From assembly GCF_018860765.1 (NCBI RefSeq), contig NZ_JAHKPV010000001.1, positions 57,704-121,703 on the forward strand: DNA of 64,000 nt. The letters are read 5' to 3'. The notes beneath the pieces were generated by a model. That model did no database searches and was not told the DNA's origin. It saw nothing but the letters and a program-made list of their open reading frames with translations. Shown here piece by piece: positions 18,532 to 27,738 of the stretch; position 1 is the stretch's first letter, and every line of letters starts with the position of its first letter. Both the position numbers and the translations under genes were made by a program. The stretch is from Marinobacter salexigens. Its GTDB lineage: Bacteria; Pseudomonadota; Gammaproteobacteria; Pseudomonadales; Oleiphilaceae.

Positions 18532-20048
18532 TCGCGCCTCTGGGAGCGGGTGTACGCCAGCGTATGGCGCAATTGCATCGCTGGGCGGGTCTGCTCTTGG
18601 GTTGGTTACTGTTTGTCATTTTTCTGACCGGCACCCTGAGCTTTTTTCGCCAGGAAATCACATTATGGATGCAACCGGAACGCCCCTTAGTCTCCGAAAC
18701 AGTTCCGTCGGCTCTGGCGCTTGAACAAGCGTCCGGTTATCTGCAACGGCATGCTTCCGAAGCCAGCCACTGGACCGTAACGCTTCCGGGCACGCGTGAC
18801 CGTCTGGTTCACCTGAACTGGCGGGGGGCCAACGGGCAGGGCCAAGTCTACCTGAATCCGATGGGTGGAGAGGTGATACCCGTCCGAGACACCCGCGGCG
18901 GGGATTTTTTCTATCGCTTCCATTTCCAGTTGCACTACCTGCCGGTTCTCTTTGCCCGTTATCTGGTGGGCATTGCAGCCATGCTGATGCTACTGGCCCT
19001 GATCAGTGGCGTCATCACCCACAAGAAAATTTTCAAGGACTTCTTCACCTTTCGCTCGGGCAAAGGCCAACGCTCCTGGCTGGATGCACACAATGGCTTT
19101 TCAGTCCTCGCCCTGCCTTTCCACCTGATGATCACCTACACAGGGCTCGTCACCCTTATGATGCTGTACATACCCTGGGGACTGAACCAAGCGTTTCCTG
19201 AACCTGAACAGCGCCAACGCCTGATCAGCGATGTGTTTGCTGTCATACCGACGGAGCCCCCTTCCGGCGAACGGACGCCGATGGTGGCTTTGCCAGCGTT
19301 ACTCGCACAGGCCGAGGCACATTGGGAAGGAGCGAAGGTTGGTCGGGTTCAGGTCTCCAACCCCGGTGATCGGCATGCCCGGGTCGTTATGGAAGCCAGA
19401 AGCGACCAGCCGGACCTGCTGGGCATCCGTGGTCACCCCCCCTTTCTGGTCTTTGATGCTGGCAGTGGCGAACCGCTGAGAGAGAAAGTCTCGGCGCCAG
19501 CCTACGATACCTACGGCCTTCTATTGGGGCTGCATCTTGGGCGCTTTGCCGACTGGCCCACCCGTTGGCTCTATGCCCTGCTGGGCGTTGCCGGGTGTGG
19601 CATGCTGGCCTCCGGGTTAATACTCTGGTCCGTCAAGCGGCGCCAGAAGCCGGGGCATTCCGCTGTGGGCCTCTGGCTGGTCGACCGGCTCAATCTGGCA
19701 ACCCTGGCCGGTTTTCCGGTGGCGGTCGTGGCTTTTTTCTGGCTGAACCGATTGCTGCCAGCGGCATGGCCAGAGCGATCCCAGTGGGAAATTCACGGGC
19801 TGTTTCTGGCTTGGCTGGCCATGCTCATTCACGCACTCATTCGCCCCTTACACGCCGGTTGGCGGGAGCAACTGGGGCTGGCCGGCGCACTGTTGCTGGG
19901 CCTTCCTGTTCTGAACATGGTGACCACGGAAAGAGGGTTCGCCACCAGCCTGGTTGCCGGTGACTGGTTGTTTGTCGGTTTTGATCTGGCTCTGATCATT
20001 CTGGCAGCCCTGATGTTCCGGTTCGCCCGACAAAAGCGAGCCTCCTGA
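18528..20048 (+). CDS. PepSY-associated TM protein, probable ferric-siderophore reductase
   Basis: About 506 residues with four main transmembrane segments, the first at HRWAGLLLGWLLFVIFLTG, and a PepSY-type periplasmic region between helices. The family includes inner-membrane reductases that free iron from siderophores. Conserved His residues in the helices (HRW, HFQLHYLP, HNGF, HLMI) could bind heme. A GTG at 18528 that overlaps the previous stop is chosen; an ATG at 18564 is the alternative. It is the second gene of the uptake operon. Confidence 0.85.
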   Translation: MIAPLGAGVRQRMAQLHRWAGLLLGWLLFVIFLTGTLSFFRQEITLWMQPERPLVSETVPSALALEQASGYLQRHASEASHWTVTLPGTRDRLVHLNWRGANGQGQVYLNPMGGEVIPVRDTRGGDFFYRFHFQLHYLPVLFARYLVGIAAMLMLLALISGVITHKKIFKDFFTFRSGKGQRSWLDAHNGFSVLALPFHLMITYTGLVTLMMLYIPWGLNQAFPEPEQRQRLISDVFAVIPTEPPSGERTPMVALPALLAQAEAHWEGAKVGRVQVSNPGDRHARVVMEARSDQPDLLGIRGHPPFLVFDAGSGEPLREKVSAPAYDTYGLLLGLHLGRFADWPTRWLYALLGVAGCGMLASGLILWSVKRRQKPGHSAVGLWLVDRLNLATLAGFPVAVVAFFWLNRLLPAAWPERSQWEIHGLFLAWLAMLIHALIRPLHAGWREQLGLAGALLLGLPVLNMVTTERGFATSLVAGDWLFVGFDLALIILAALMFRFARQKRAS

Positions 20049-21364
20049 TGACGCATCTGATCGTATTCACCCTCTCCTTCGCAGGGTTTCAACTGTTGGC
20101 GATAACCACCCCCAAGGGAACATTCCGGCATCGGCGCGATGGGTTCTGGTTGGGCTGGCTGATGTTGCTGACGGCGCTGATAGCGGCTATCCATATCTGG
20201 CACCCCGGATTGGGCGTGACGCTTTGGCTCGGTTATCTCAGTGCCGGCGCAGGCGCCGTATTTGTACTGAACATGTCGGGGCGTCGTCATGGTCTCTTTA
20301 CTCGATGGCCCATCATTTCGGTCATGCTGTTCGGTGCAATACTTCTGGTTCTTTCCGGTTGTGACCGCACATCCGCGCTACCCGATGACAAGGCGACGAA
20401 CCCAGCCTCCTTGTCACCATCCCGGGCATCCAGTTTTCCGGTCCGGATCCGCACCGCCCATGGGGAAGCGTATATCGCCCGCCCCCCCGAGCGGCTGGTC
20501 ACTCTTGGAGCAGCCGCGGAAGACTGGGCGCTTCAATTGGGGGTGGTGCCGGTTGCAATTGAGCCCCATTACTGGGGCGGAGATCACGCCGGTTACCTGC
20601 CCTGGTTCCGTGACGCAGTGCAGGCTCAGGGGGGCAAGTTGCCGGACATCATCAGCAGCTACCCGGAGCTGGATGTGGAGCGCCTGCTCGCCCTGCAGCC
20701 GGACCTGATTCTGGCGCCGCAATCCGGACTGACGCGCGAAAGCTATCATCAACTCAGTCAGTTGGCACCGGTTGTCGGCTATCCCAGCCAGCCATGGCTA
20801 ACCCCGGTTGAGGATCAGGTTCGGCTAATTGCCAGAGCATTAGGCCGATCGAATCGCGGCGAGGCTCTATTGGCAGAGCGTCGGGCCTATCTAGCGGCCC
20901 ATGCCAAGGCGAATCCTCATTTTTCCGGGGTATCCCTGGCCTATATCAATGCGGCAAGCCGGGTCGGCAACCTGTCAGTGTATGTGCGGGGTGACCCACG
21001 TGTCGATGTGCTGTTGGCACTGGGTTTCGTTGAACTGCTTGAACTGGCGGATCTGCAGGCAAGCCGTGGCCACTTTGCCGCCCTGCTCGGTCTGGAGCAG
21101 GCTGACCGGCTGGATAAGGCCGGCCTGATTATCAGCTGGTACAGCTCTGAGCAAAGCCGGCGTCAGGTTGAATCCCTGCCGTTGATTCGTCGGTTGCCAG
21201 CCTTGCGGGAGTCCCGCTATCTGGCCATTACAGACCCTGCACTGGTGATGGCCAGTTCTTACGGCAGCTTGCTCAGTTTGCGCTGGAGCCTGCCCCAGCT
21301 GATCGCCCAACTCAATCAGGTTTTGCTACCGGCACTCGCAGAGGAAGGCAGTCTCTATGATTAG
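20048..21364 (+). CDS. DUF3325 membrane domain fused to siderophore-binding lipoprotein
   Basis: A 438-residue protein that appears to join two usually separate genes. Residues 1-80 form three hydrophobic helices, as in DUF3325. Residues 85-107 are a second signal-like segment ending in a lipobox (VLSGC). From about residue 130 it is a periplasmic binding protein of the FepB/BtuF type (RLVTLGAAAEDWALQLG, then YPELDVERLLALQPDLIL). It should deliver ferric siderophore to the permeases encoded next. The start overlaps the PepSY stop (TGATG). An internal ATG at 20273 has no clear ribosome site, so a true fusion is favoured. Confidence 0.8.
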   Translation: MTHLIVFTLSFAGFQLLAITTPKGTFRHRRDGFWLGWLMLLTALIAAIHIWHPGLGVTLWLGYLSAGAGAVFVLNMSGRRHGLFTRWPIISVMLFGAILLVLSGCDRTSALPDDKATNPASLSPSRASSFPVRIRTAHGEAYIARPPERLVTLGAAAEDWALQLGVVPVAIEPHYWGGDHAGYLPWFRDAVQAQGGKLPDIISSYPELDVERLLALQPDLILAPQSGLTRESYHQLSQLAPVVGYPSQPWLTPVEDQVRLIARALGRSNRGEALLAERRAYLAAHAKANPHFSGVSLAYINAASRVGNLSVYVRGDPRVDVLLALGFVELLELADLQASRGHFAALLGLEQADRLDKAGLIISWYSSEQSRRQVESLPLIRRLPALRESRYLAITDPALVMASSYGSLLSLRWSLPQLIAQLNQVLLPALAEEGSLYD

Positions 21365-22394
21365 TAACGCAGACCTTCTTACCGAGAAGAGGCCAATCCC
21401 CGTTTCGATCAAGCTGGGCCTGCTGACCGTTATTCTGGCGTTTCTGGTTCTGGCGAATCTACTGGGCGGAACCCGCTGGCTTTCCCCCGCCTTACTGATG
21501 CAGCTGTTTGAGCCCCCCGGTAACAGTCATGAGCTTCTGGTTCTGCAAGCACGACTCCCGCGCTTACTGATCGGTCTGTTGGCAGGAATGGCACTGGCGG
21601 TGGCGGGCACAGTAATTCAGGCACTGTGTCGCAATCCATTGGCCGATCCCGGCTTGCTGGGTGTCAATGCCGGTGCCAGTGCCTCGCTGGTCACCCTGAG
21701 CCTGTTGCCGGTAGCCGCTGAATGGGGCCTGTTCTGGCAGGCATTACCCGGAGCGCTGTTGGCCAGTGCCTGCGTCTATATGCTGTCATTGCTACAGCAT
21801 GCCAGTGGACAGTCGCAGGCTCCTGTACGCCTGATTCTGGCAGGAGCAGCCATCAGCGCTGTGTTGGGGGCCTATGTTCAGGCCCGAGTGCTGCTGAATC
21901 CACAATTATTCGATGGTTTTCGCTACTGGATGGCGGGTTCACTGGCCGGTCTGCGCTGGGCCGACGTGCATGCTCTCTGGCCTTACCTGATTCCCTCGGC
22001 GATCACTCTATGGCTCTTGTCACCCGGGCTGAACCTGTTGCTTCTGGATCGAAGTACGGCCCTGTCACTGGGCGCCAGTCTGCAGCGACATTCCGTACTC
22101 GCCTGGCTCAGTGCTACCCTGCTTTGTGCCGCTGCAACGGCTGTCGTCGGTCCTCTGGCGTTTGTCGGCCTGGCATCTGGCCACCTGGCTCGGGCCTGGC
22201 TCCCCCAGTCGTTTCAACTTCTATTACCTGGCACTGCGCTGATCGGCGCGGGGCTGGTGCTGCTGGCCGATCTGATGGCCAGAACCTTGCTGCCGCCAAG
22301 GGAACTGCTTACCGGAATCCTGATCGCCGCTCTGGGAGCCCCTTTTCTCTATATTTCGGCACGCAGCGCGGCCGGGGAGCGGAGCGCCTCATGA
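21357..22394 (+). CDS. FecCD-family iron-siderophore ABC permease, first subunit
   Basis: A 345-residue inner-membrane permease with about ten helices and the family signature QALCRNPLADPGLLGVNAGA. The later GPLAFVGLASGHLAR segment is the ATPase-contact region. It pairs with the next permease to form the transmembrane core of a type II importer. It overlaps the binding-protein gene by 8 bp and the next gene by 4 bp (ATGA). Confidence 0.93.
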   Translation: MISNADLLTEKRPIPVSIKLGLLTVILAFLVLANLLGGTRWLSPALLMQLFEPPGNSHELLVLQARLPRLLIGLLAGMALAVAGTVIQALCRNPLADPGLLGVNAGASASLVTLSLLPVAAEWGLFWQALPGALLASACVYMLSLLQHASGQSQAPVRLILAGAAISAVLGAYVQARVLLNPQLFDGFRYWMAGSLAGLRWADVHALWPYLIPSAITLWLLSPGLNLLLLDRSTALSLGASLQRHSVLAWLSATLLCAAATAVVGPLAFVGLASGHLARAWLPQSFQLLLPGTALIGAGLVLLADLMARTLLPPRELLTGILIAALGAPFLYISARSAAGERSAS

Positions 22395-23428
22395 GTGTTT
22401 CTCGCTTTCCTGTGTGGCAATGGGGCCCTCTTACGATCCGGGCGCCCGCCCGAGGCGCCGTAAAGACCGCCGTATTTGGCACCCTGGGGGTCTTCCTGGC
22501 CCTGGCGTTGAGCCTGACGCTGGGCGAAGCCGGGCTGTCTCCGGACCGCCTGCTTCAGGCCTTTCGTGGCGAAGCCGAACCCTACGAACACTGGCTGTTT
22601 TGGCAATCACGTTTACCCAGAGCACTGACTGCACTGGGAGTGGGTGTAGCGCTGGGGGTTGCCGGCGCCATCTTTCAGAGCCTGAGCCGCAACCCGCTGG
22701 GGAGTCCGGATATTATCGGTATCAATGCCGGTGCCAGTGCCGGAGCCGTCCTATGGCTGCTACTTGTACCGGGGATGTCAGTTGCCTGGGGGGCCCTGAT
22801 TGGTGTCGTAACCGTGCTGCTTTTGCTGATACCAGGGATGGGGAGAAACGGACAACTGTCTCGCAGTCTGGTGCTCATGGGTGTCGCAATCAATGCGCTT
22901 GCCATTGCTCTGGTGCAGTTTGCCCTGACGCTGGTACAACGAGAACAGGCCCAGCAAATGCTGGGTTATCTGGCCGGCAGCCTGTCTCATAGAGATTGGC
23001 AGCAAGTCACCTTGATTGCCACAACCCTCGCCGTAGCATTGCCTGGGCTGCTGCTATTGAGCCGTCGGCTGGGACTGCTGGCGTTGGGACGGGATACCGC
23101 AATAAGTCTGGGCGTCCCTCTGCGCACCACCCAGTTACTCGCACTCGTACTCGCCACGGTTCTGGCACTGGGCGCAGTGCTGTGTGCCGGGCCGGTCGCC
23201 TTTGTTGCTCTGGTCGCCCCCCACCTGGCCCGCTGGAATGGGAAACAACTGGCTTTGCTACGCTCAGGGTTAATCGGCGCCTTGCTGCTGTTAGGGGCCG
23301 ATACATTAACTTTGATATTGCCGGGAACTCAGCGGCTGCCAGTCGGGGTGCTGACCGCCATGCTGGGCGGCGCCTATCTTGCCTGGATCCTGTTTGCCGA
23401 ACTCTTCCGACAAAGAACACGGTCCTGA
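22391..23428 (+). CDS. FecCD-family iron-siderophore ABC permease, second subunit
   Basis: A 345-residue permease homologous to the preceding one, with QSLSRNPLGSPDIIGINAGA and the GPVAFVALVAPHLAR loop. The frame is open far upstream (to 21722) inside the first permease gene, but the start is the ATG at 22391, which overlaps the previous stop and matches the family N-terminus. Two different subunits imply a heterodimeric channel, as in FepDG. Confidence 0.93.
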   Translation: MSVSRFPVWQWGPLTIRAPARGAVKTAVFGTLGVFLALALSLTLGEAGLSPDRLLQAFRGEAEPYEHWLFWQSRLPRALTALGVGVALGVAGAIFQSLSRNPLGSPDIIGINAGASAGAVLWLLLVPGMSVAWGALIGVVTVLLLLIPGMGRNGQLSRSLVLMGVAINALAIALVQFALTLVQREQAQQMLGYLAGSLSHRDWQQVTLIATTLAVALPGLLLLSRRLGLLALGRDTAISLGVPLRTTQLLALVLATVLALGAVLCAGPVAFVALVAPHLARWNGKQLALLRSGLIGALLLLGADTLTLILPGTQRLPVGVLTAMLGGAYLAWILFAELFRQRTRS

Positions 23429-23464
23429 ACACCGCTGACATTAGATAAAACCGAGGAGATCCCC

Positions 23465-24301
23465 GTGACACCCAAGCAACCAAAGGACTGTATTCTGCAA
23501 GGGCAAGAGCTGCATCTGGACTATGCCGGAAAATCCGTAATCGCCGGGTTGAACATTCATATTCCTCGTGGGCGGCTCACCGTTATTCTGGGCACCAACG
23601 GGTGTGGTAAGTCCAGCCTGCTAAAGATGCTCAGCCAGGTGTTGCCCCCCAGCAAAGGGCGAGTCATGCTGGATGGAAAAACGCTGGCAGACATGGGCAA
23701 CAAGGAGAGAGCGCGGCAACTGGCGCTGCTGGTGCAAAAACCCGAACTGCCGGAAGGAATCGAAGTTCAGGAACTGGTCAGCCGGGGCCGATACCCTCAT
23801 CAAACGTTGTGGCAGCAGTGGTCACCTGACGATGAACGCGCCGTTGCCAACGCCCTGTCGGCAACCGGGTTAACCGGCATGGCTCGGCATCCGGTCGCCA
23901 GCCTGTCAGGTGGCCAGCAGCAACGGGTTTGGCTGGCGTTAGTGCTGGCCCAGCAAAGTGAAGTCCTGTTACTAGATGAACCCACTTCGTTTCTGGATAT
24001 CCGAGCCCAACTGTCGGTTATGGATTTTTGCAAAGCCCTGAGGCAGCAGGGCAGAACTCTGGTGCTCGTGTTGCATGATATCAATCAGGCTCTGCGCTAT
24101 GCCGATCATCTGCTGCTAATGCGAGAGGGGCGAATACTGGCACAAGGGGCTCCCACAGCACTGATCAGCGAACAGTTATTGAGGGAAGCGTTTGACCTCG
24201 ATGCTCGCATTATTCAAGACCCCGAAGCGGGCTGCCCGATGCTGATACCCCGAGTCAGGCAGTACGACCATGCCTGGGATAGAAGGGTACGCCCTGCTTG
24301 A
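23465..24301 (+). CDS. Iron-siderophore ABC transporter ATP-binding protein (FepC-like)
   Basis: A 278-residue ABC ATPase with Walker A GTNGCGKSS, signature LSGGQQQRVW, Walker B VLLLDEPTSFLD and the switch His in VLHDINQAL. It energises import by the two permeases. The start is a GTG behind AGGAGAT. It is the last gene of the leftward uptake operon; a Fur-box-like element follows. Confidence 0.94.
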   Translation: MTPKQPKDCILQGQELHLDYAGKSVIAGLNIHIPRGRLTVILGTNGCGKSSLLKMLSQVLPPSKGRVMLDGKTLADMGNKERARQLALLVQKPELPEGIEVQELVSRGRYPHQTLWQQWSPDDERAVANALSATGLTGMARHPVASLSGGQQQRVWLALVLAQQSEVLLLDEPTSFLDIRAQLSVMDFCKALRQQGRTLVLVLHDINQALRYADHLLLMREGRILAQGAPTALISEQLLREAFDLDARIIQDPEAGCPMLIPRVRQYDHAWDRRVRPA

Positions 24302-24327
24302 AGATCGGCGGCCCCTCACTCGCCAAA

Positions 24328-24346
24328 AAACATGATAATCATTTAG
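24328..24346 (+). promoter_or_regulatory. Candidate Fur box upstream of the AraC regulator
   Basis: The stretch contains GATAATCATT, a perfect core of the 19-bp Fur consensus; about 13 of 19 positions match. A second weaker half-site, AATCATTATT, lies at 24388-24397. Together they are placed to repress the regulator gene when iron is plentiful. The call is by eye. Confidence 0.6.
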
Positions 24347-24429
24347 ATTTGCACTTTTAACTACTGGCAGGATAATAGGCCTTGTTGAATCATTATTACG
24401 CCTAATCAGCCAGCGGATTGTATCTCCTC

Positions 24430-25359
24430 ATGCCAGATCGCCATTCTCAGGGGCCATTGGACACACGATTTTTTACGTATCAGGATCTGCTTGCTTTTGG
24501 CAGTAGGTATGCACTGGATTACCGCTTTCCTGACTGGTCTGGCTCAGGCAATATCCTGCAAGGTCAGGTAGAAGAGTTTCGGTTGCGTCCTGGCATGCAG
24601 CTGGTTTGCTCCAATGTTCGGGTGATCGAACCTTACGAATCCAGTTCGCTGGACCCTGCCCCACTTAACATCATCATCGTGCTGCAAGGGCGTGTCAGCC
24701 TAATCCTCAGGGGCGAGACCATCGAACTGTCGGAGCAAATGGCCGTAGCTCTGAGTCTGGAAAAAGAAGTGCAGTTTGATGCCTTACAACAGGCTGGACA
24801 GGACCTCAGGGTGTTGACCCTGAGCCTTGACCATGTAGCGCTAGATCAATTACAAGTCCCCATCCGCAGGGGCAACGGGTGGTTTACCTGGCGATTACCC
24901 CCGCACCTTTATCAGGGACTACAGCTCTTCCGCAACGATACGAGTCTGGCAAAACTCTATATCGAAGGCCTGAGCCTGCAAATCCTGTCACAAGGCCTGA
25001 AGCTCGATAAGCCATGCACATCAACGTGTAAGGTTCGCATTCACCCGAAGGAACGGTTGCGTCTGGAACGCGTTCGGGATCGGATTGTGGCCCATCCGCA
25101 AGCAGAGTATAGCCTCAATGAACTGGCCCAAACGGCTGCCATGAGCCCGAGCAGCTTGCGCAGCAAATTTAAAGCCTGCTACGGGCAAACACTATTCGAC
25201 TTCCTGAAAGAACAGCGACTGCAAATGGCACGAGACTATCTGTTGAGGGGGTTTAGCGTACAGCAAGCTGCACATTTCACCGGCTACAGTTATGCCACCA
25301 ATTTCACAACAGCCTTTCGAAAACACTTTGGTATTGCCCCCAGCTCCCTGATTCGCTGA
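24430..25359 (+). CDS. AraC-family regulator, PchR/AlcR-like
   Basis: About 309 residues. The N-terminal part is a ligand-sensing region (a cupin-like stretch near residues 75-125). The C-terminal 100 residues hold the two helix-turn-helix motifs of AraC proteins (LNELAQTAAMSPSSLRSKFK and QQAAHFTGYSYATNFTTAFR). In PchR and AlcR systems such proteins sense the imported siderophore and activate the receptor gene. Placement between the transport operon and the receptor supports that role. A TTG at 24418 is an alternative start. Confidence 0.88.
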   Translation: MPDRHSQGPLDTRFFTYQDLLAFGSRYALDYRFPDWSGSGNILQGQVEEFRLRPGMQLVCSNVRVIEPYESSSLDPAPLNIIIVLQGRVSLILRGETIELSEQMAVALSLEKEVQFDALQQAGQDLRVLTLSLDHVALDQLQVPIRRGNGWFTWRLPPHLYQGLQLFRNDTSLAKLYIEGLSLQILSQGLKLDKPCTSTCKVRIHPKERLRLERVRDRIVAHPQAEYSLNELAQTAAMSPSSLRSKFKACYGQTLFDFLKEQRLQMARDYLLRGFSVQQAAHFTGYSYATNFTTAFRKHFGIAPSSLIR

Positions 25360-25411
25360 CTTCATCGCAAACTGCATAGCCATCCTGTCGTTCGGCATAG
25401 CTCAACTGCGA

Positions 25412-25437
25412 GGGAATGCTAAAAAATAACCATTCCC
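25412..25437 (+). promoter_or_regulatory. Dyad operator candidate upstream of the TonB receptor
   Basis: Perfect 7-bp arms, GGGAATG and CATTCCC, flank a 12-bp A-rich centre about 87 bp before the receptor start. It sits where a promoter and operator are expected and could be read by the adjacent AraC-type regulator or by Fur. No consensus could be assigned. Confidence 0.4.
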
Positions 25438-25523
25438 ATTTGCCACTGATTTTGGCTTGGCATCTTGCAAGGTGTGAAGTGCAAAACATGGCATCATCCC
25501 TTGTGGCTTGGAGATATCCCTGC

Positions 25524-27686
25524 ATGTTCCTTGACTTTTTTGCACTCCGTCAGGTTGGGCGATTCAGCCTGCTAACCGTTCCCCTGGTGTTGAGCGCTCC
25601 TGTTTCCGCCAAAGAGTTCCCTGTTGAACTGGAAACGCTGGTGGTCAGTGGTCGCCAGTTATCAGCTGATTCAGAGCAGCGCGACAGCTATGCCCCAGGC
25701 GCCAGTACAACCGCAACGAGCTTACCCCTATCCATCAAGGAGACGCCCCAGGCCGTCAGTGTGATTACCCACCAACAGATCAAGGATCAGGGATTGGGCT
25801 CCAGCGGCGAGATTTTGCACCAGGCACCAGGCATCTCGATGACCCGCAACGACAGCAACCGCTTCAACTATTCCGCCCGCGGGTATTCAATCAGCACCTA
25901 CCAGTTCGATGGTCTGATGACGCCCATTCAGGGCTACTGGAACTTTGGCGATACCGACTGGGATAGTGCCATTTACGACCGGATAGAGGTTGTTCGTGGT
26001 GCAACCGGGCTCCTGACCGGCGCCGGTGACCCCTCCGCCAGCGTCAACTTCATTCGGAAAAAGCCATTGCCGGAGTTCGCTGCTCGTCTCAGCGGAGATC
26101 TCGGGCGCTGGGACGGGCGACGGTTGGTGGCTGACGTCTCCACCCCGCTTGGAGATTCAGGCCGAACCGCAGCACGTTTCGTTGCTGTACGCGACCAACA
26201 GGATACCCATGTCGACAATATGGAGCACGACAAACAAACCTACTACGGTGTCATCAACACACAACTGACCCCCGATACGGATATCAGTCTGGGCGTTGAA
26301 TACCAGCACAATCAAACCGATGGCGCCGGCGGCGGCTTTCCTATGTTTTATGCGGACGGCAGTCGTACCGACTTTAATCGCTCAGCCTCAAACAACACTC
26401 GCTGGTCTCACTTTTTCAATGAAACCACGCGGGCGTTCATCGACGTGAATCACTTTCTGGATAACTACTGGCGACTCAGGGCGGCTTACAGCTATGACGA
26501 TGGTAACTACGGTTTGACCTATCTTTTCCGCAGCGGTTTTCCGGACAAGAACACCGGTGAAGGTATGTCCCCATATTTTGCCAACTACCGGGGAGATCGC
26601 AGCCGTCAGGATATGCATTTCACGGCAGAGGGACCTTTCGAACTCTTTGGTCGCGAGCATGAAGCGGCCTTCGGCTGGATACGTACTCAGGACGATCTCG
26701 ACATGAGTCTGGCTGGCCCAGCAGGAACCGTACCTGACATCAGAGCCTACCGTGATGGTCAGGGCGATCCTGTTACCGAACCGGTATGGGGTGCATACGA
26801 CAGTGTCGATGACAGCAAGTTGATTCAGAGCGGTGCCTATGCCGTCACCCGATTGTCGCTCGCCGATCCTCTGCATCTGGTTGCCGGCATCCGCCTCAGC
26901 AACTGGGAGCTTGAACAGAGCTATTTTGGAGACAATCGAAAATATTCCTACAGCGCTGAACTCACACCTTATGCCGGGCTGATATACGACTTTGACCACC
27001 GGTTCAGTGGATATGTCAGCTATACCGAAATTTTTCAGACTCAGAACGTACGTTCTACAAACGGCTCTTTGCTTGATCCTATCACCGGACGCAACTATGA
27101 GGCGGGCTTGAAAGCGACGTTGGCGGATGCACTTGATATGAATGTAGCCGTTTTCAGAAGTGAGCAGGACGGTCTGGGTGAAGCAATTCCGGGTGAAACG
27201 GTGAATGGTCGCCCGGACACCCAAGCCTATCGGGCCGCCGATGGCGCCACCGTCGAGGGGTTTGAAACCGAGCTGGTTGGGCGATTGGCGCCGGGCTGGA
27301 ACCTCAACGCCAGCTTTACTTTGGCAAATCCGAAAAATGCAGATGGGGACCGAATGAATACCGCACACCCTCGCCGGCAAGCCAAGTTGTTTACCAGCTA
27401 TCAATTTACTGGAAATTGGCGTCCGCTTCGCCTTGGCGGAGGCATGCGCTGGCAGAGTGACATCTACCGGGATACCCGAGGACCGGTAGGCACAACACAT
27501 GTTACCCAAGGCAGTTACACCGTGATAGACCTGATGGCCCGTTACGACTTTACTCCGGATATCAGTGCTCAACTGAACCTGAACAACGCATTAGACAAGG
27601 AATACCATGATCAGATTGGATTTTATAGCCAAGCCTGGTGGGGCGCACCACGCAACCTTCGCTTGTCACTGAGCTACGACTTCTAA
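25524..27686 (+). CDS. TonB-dependent siderophore receptor (FhuE/FpvA-like)
   Basis: A 720-residue outer-membrane receptor. The start is the ATG at 25524, which gives a signal peptide ending APVSA; longer starts at 25416 and 25488 lack good signals. A TonB box (ETLVVSG) lies near the mature N-terminus. The plug domain follows (ETPQAVSVITHQQI, then VVRGATGLLTGAGDPSASVN), and then the 22-strand barrel that ends in Phe. There is no N-terminal signalling domain of the FecA type, which agrees with control by an AraC protein. The exact siderophore cannot be read, though the pattern is closest to hydroxamate/pyoverdine-type receptors. Confidence 0.93.
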   Translation: MFLDFFALRQVGRFSLLTVPLVLSAPVSAKEFPVELETLVVSGRQLSADSEQRDSYAPGASTTATSLPLSIKETPQAVSVITHQQIKDQGLGSSGEILHQAPGISMTRNDSNRFNYSARGYSISTYQFDGLMTPIQGYWNFGDTDWDSAIYDRIEVVRGATGLLTGAGDPSASVNFIRKKPLPEFAARLSGDLGRWDGRRLVADVSTPLGDSGRTAARFVAVRDQQDTHVDNMEHDKQTYYGVINTQLTPDTDISLGVEYQHNQTDGAGGGFPMFYADGSRTDFNRSASNNTRWSHFFNETTRAFIDVNHFLDNYWRLRAAYSYDDGNYGLTYLFRSGFPDKNTGEGMSPYFANYRGDRSRQDMHFTAEGPFELFGREHEAAFGWIRTQDDLDMSLAGPAGTVPDIRAYRDGQGDPVTEPVWGAYDSVDDSKLIQSGAYAVTRLSLADPLHLVAGIRLSNWELEQSYFGDNRKYSYSAELTPYAGLIYDFDHRFSGYVSYTEIFQTQNVRSTNGSLLDPITGRNYEAGLKATLADALDMNVAVFRSEQDGLGEAIPGETVNGRPDTQAYRAADGATVEGFETELVGRLAPGWNLNASFTLANPKNADGDRMNTAHPRRQAKLFTSYQFTGNWRPLRLGGGMRWQSDIYRDTRGPVGTTHVTQGSYTVIDLMARYDFTPDISAQLNLNNALDKEYHDQIGFYSQAWWGAPRNLRLSLSYDF

Positions 27687-27738
27687 GTGGTAACAAGCTC
27701 TGGCTGGAATCTGTGGTCCATGCCAGACAGGTAGGTCT

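Noticed and set aside
21722..22390. Long open frame inside the first permease, contiguous with the second permease gene
   Set aside because: It is a shadow of the GC-rich first permease gene. The second permease has a family N-terminus and an ATGA-coupled start at 22391.
26388..27572. 394-codon minus-strand open frame opposite the TonB receptor
   Set aside because: It lies wholly within the receptor gene, has no recognisable domain, and the plus strand clearly encodes the receptor.
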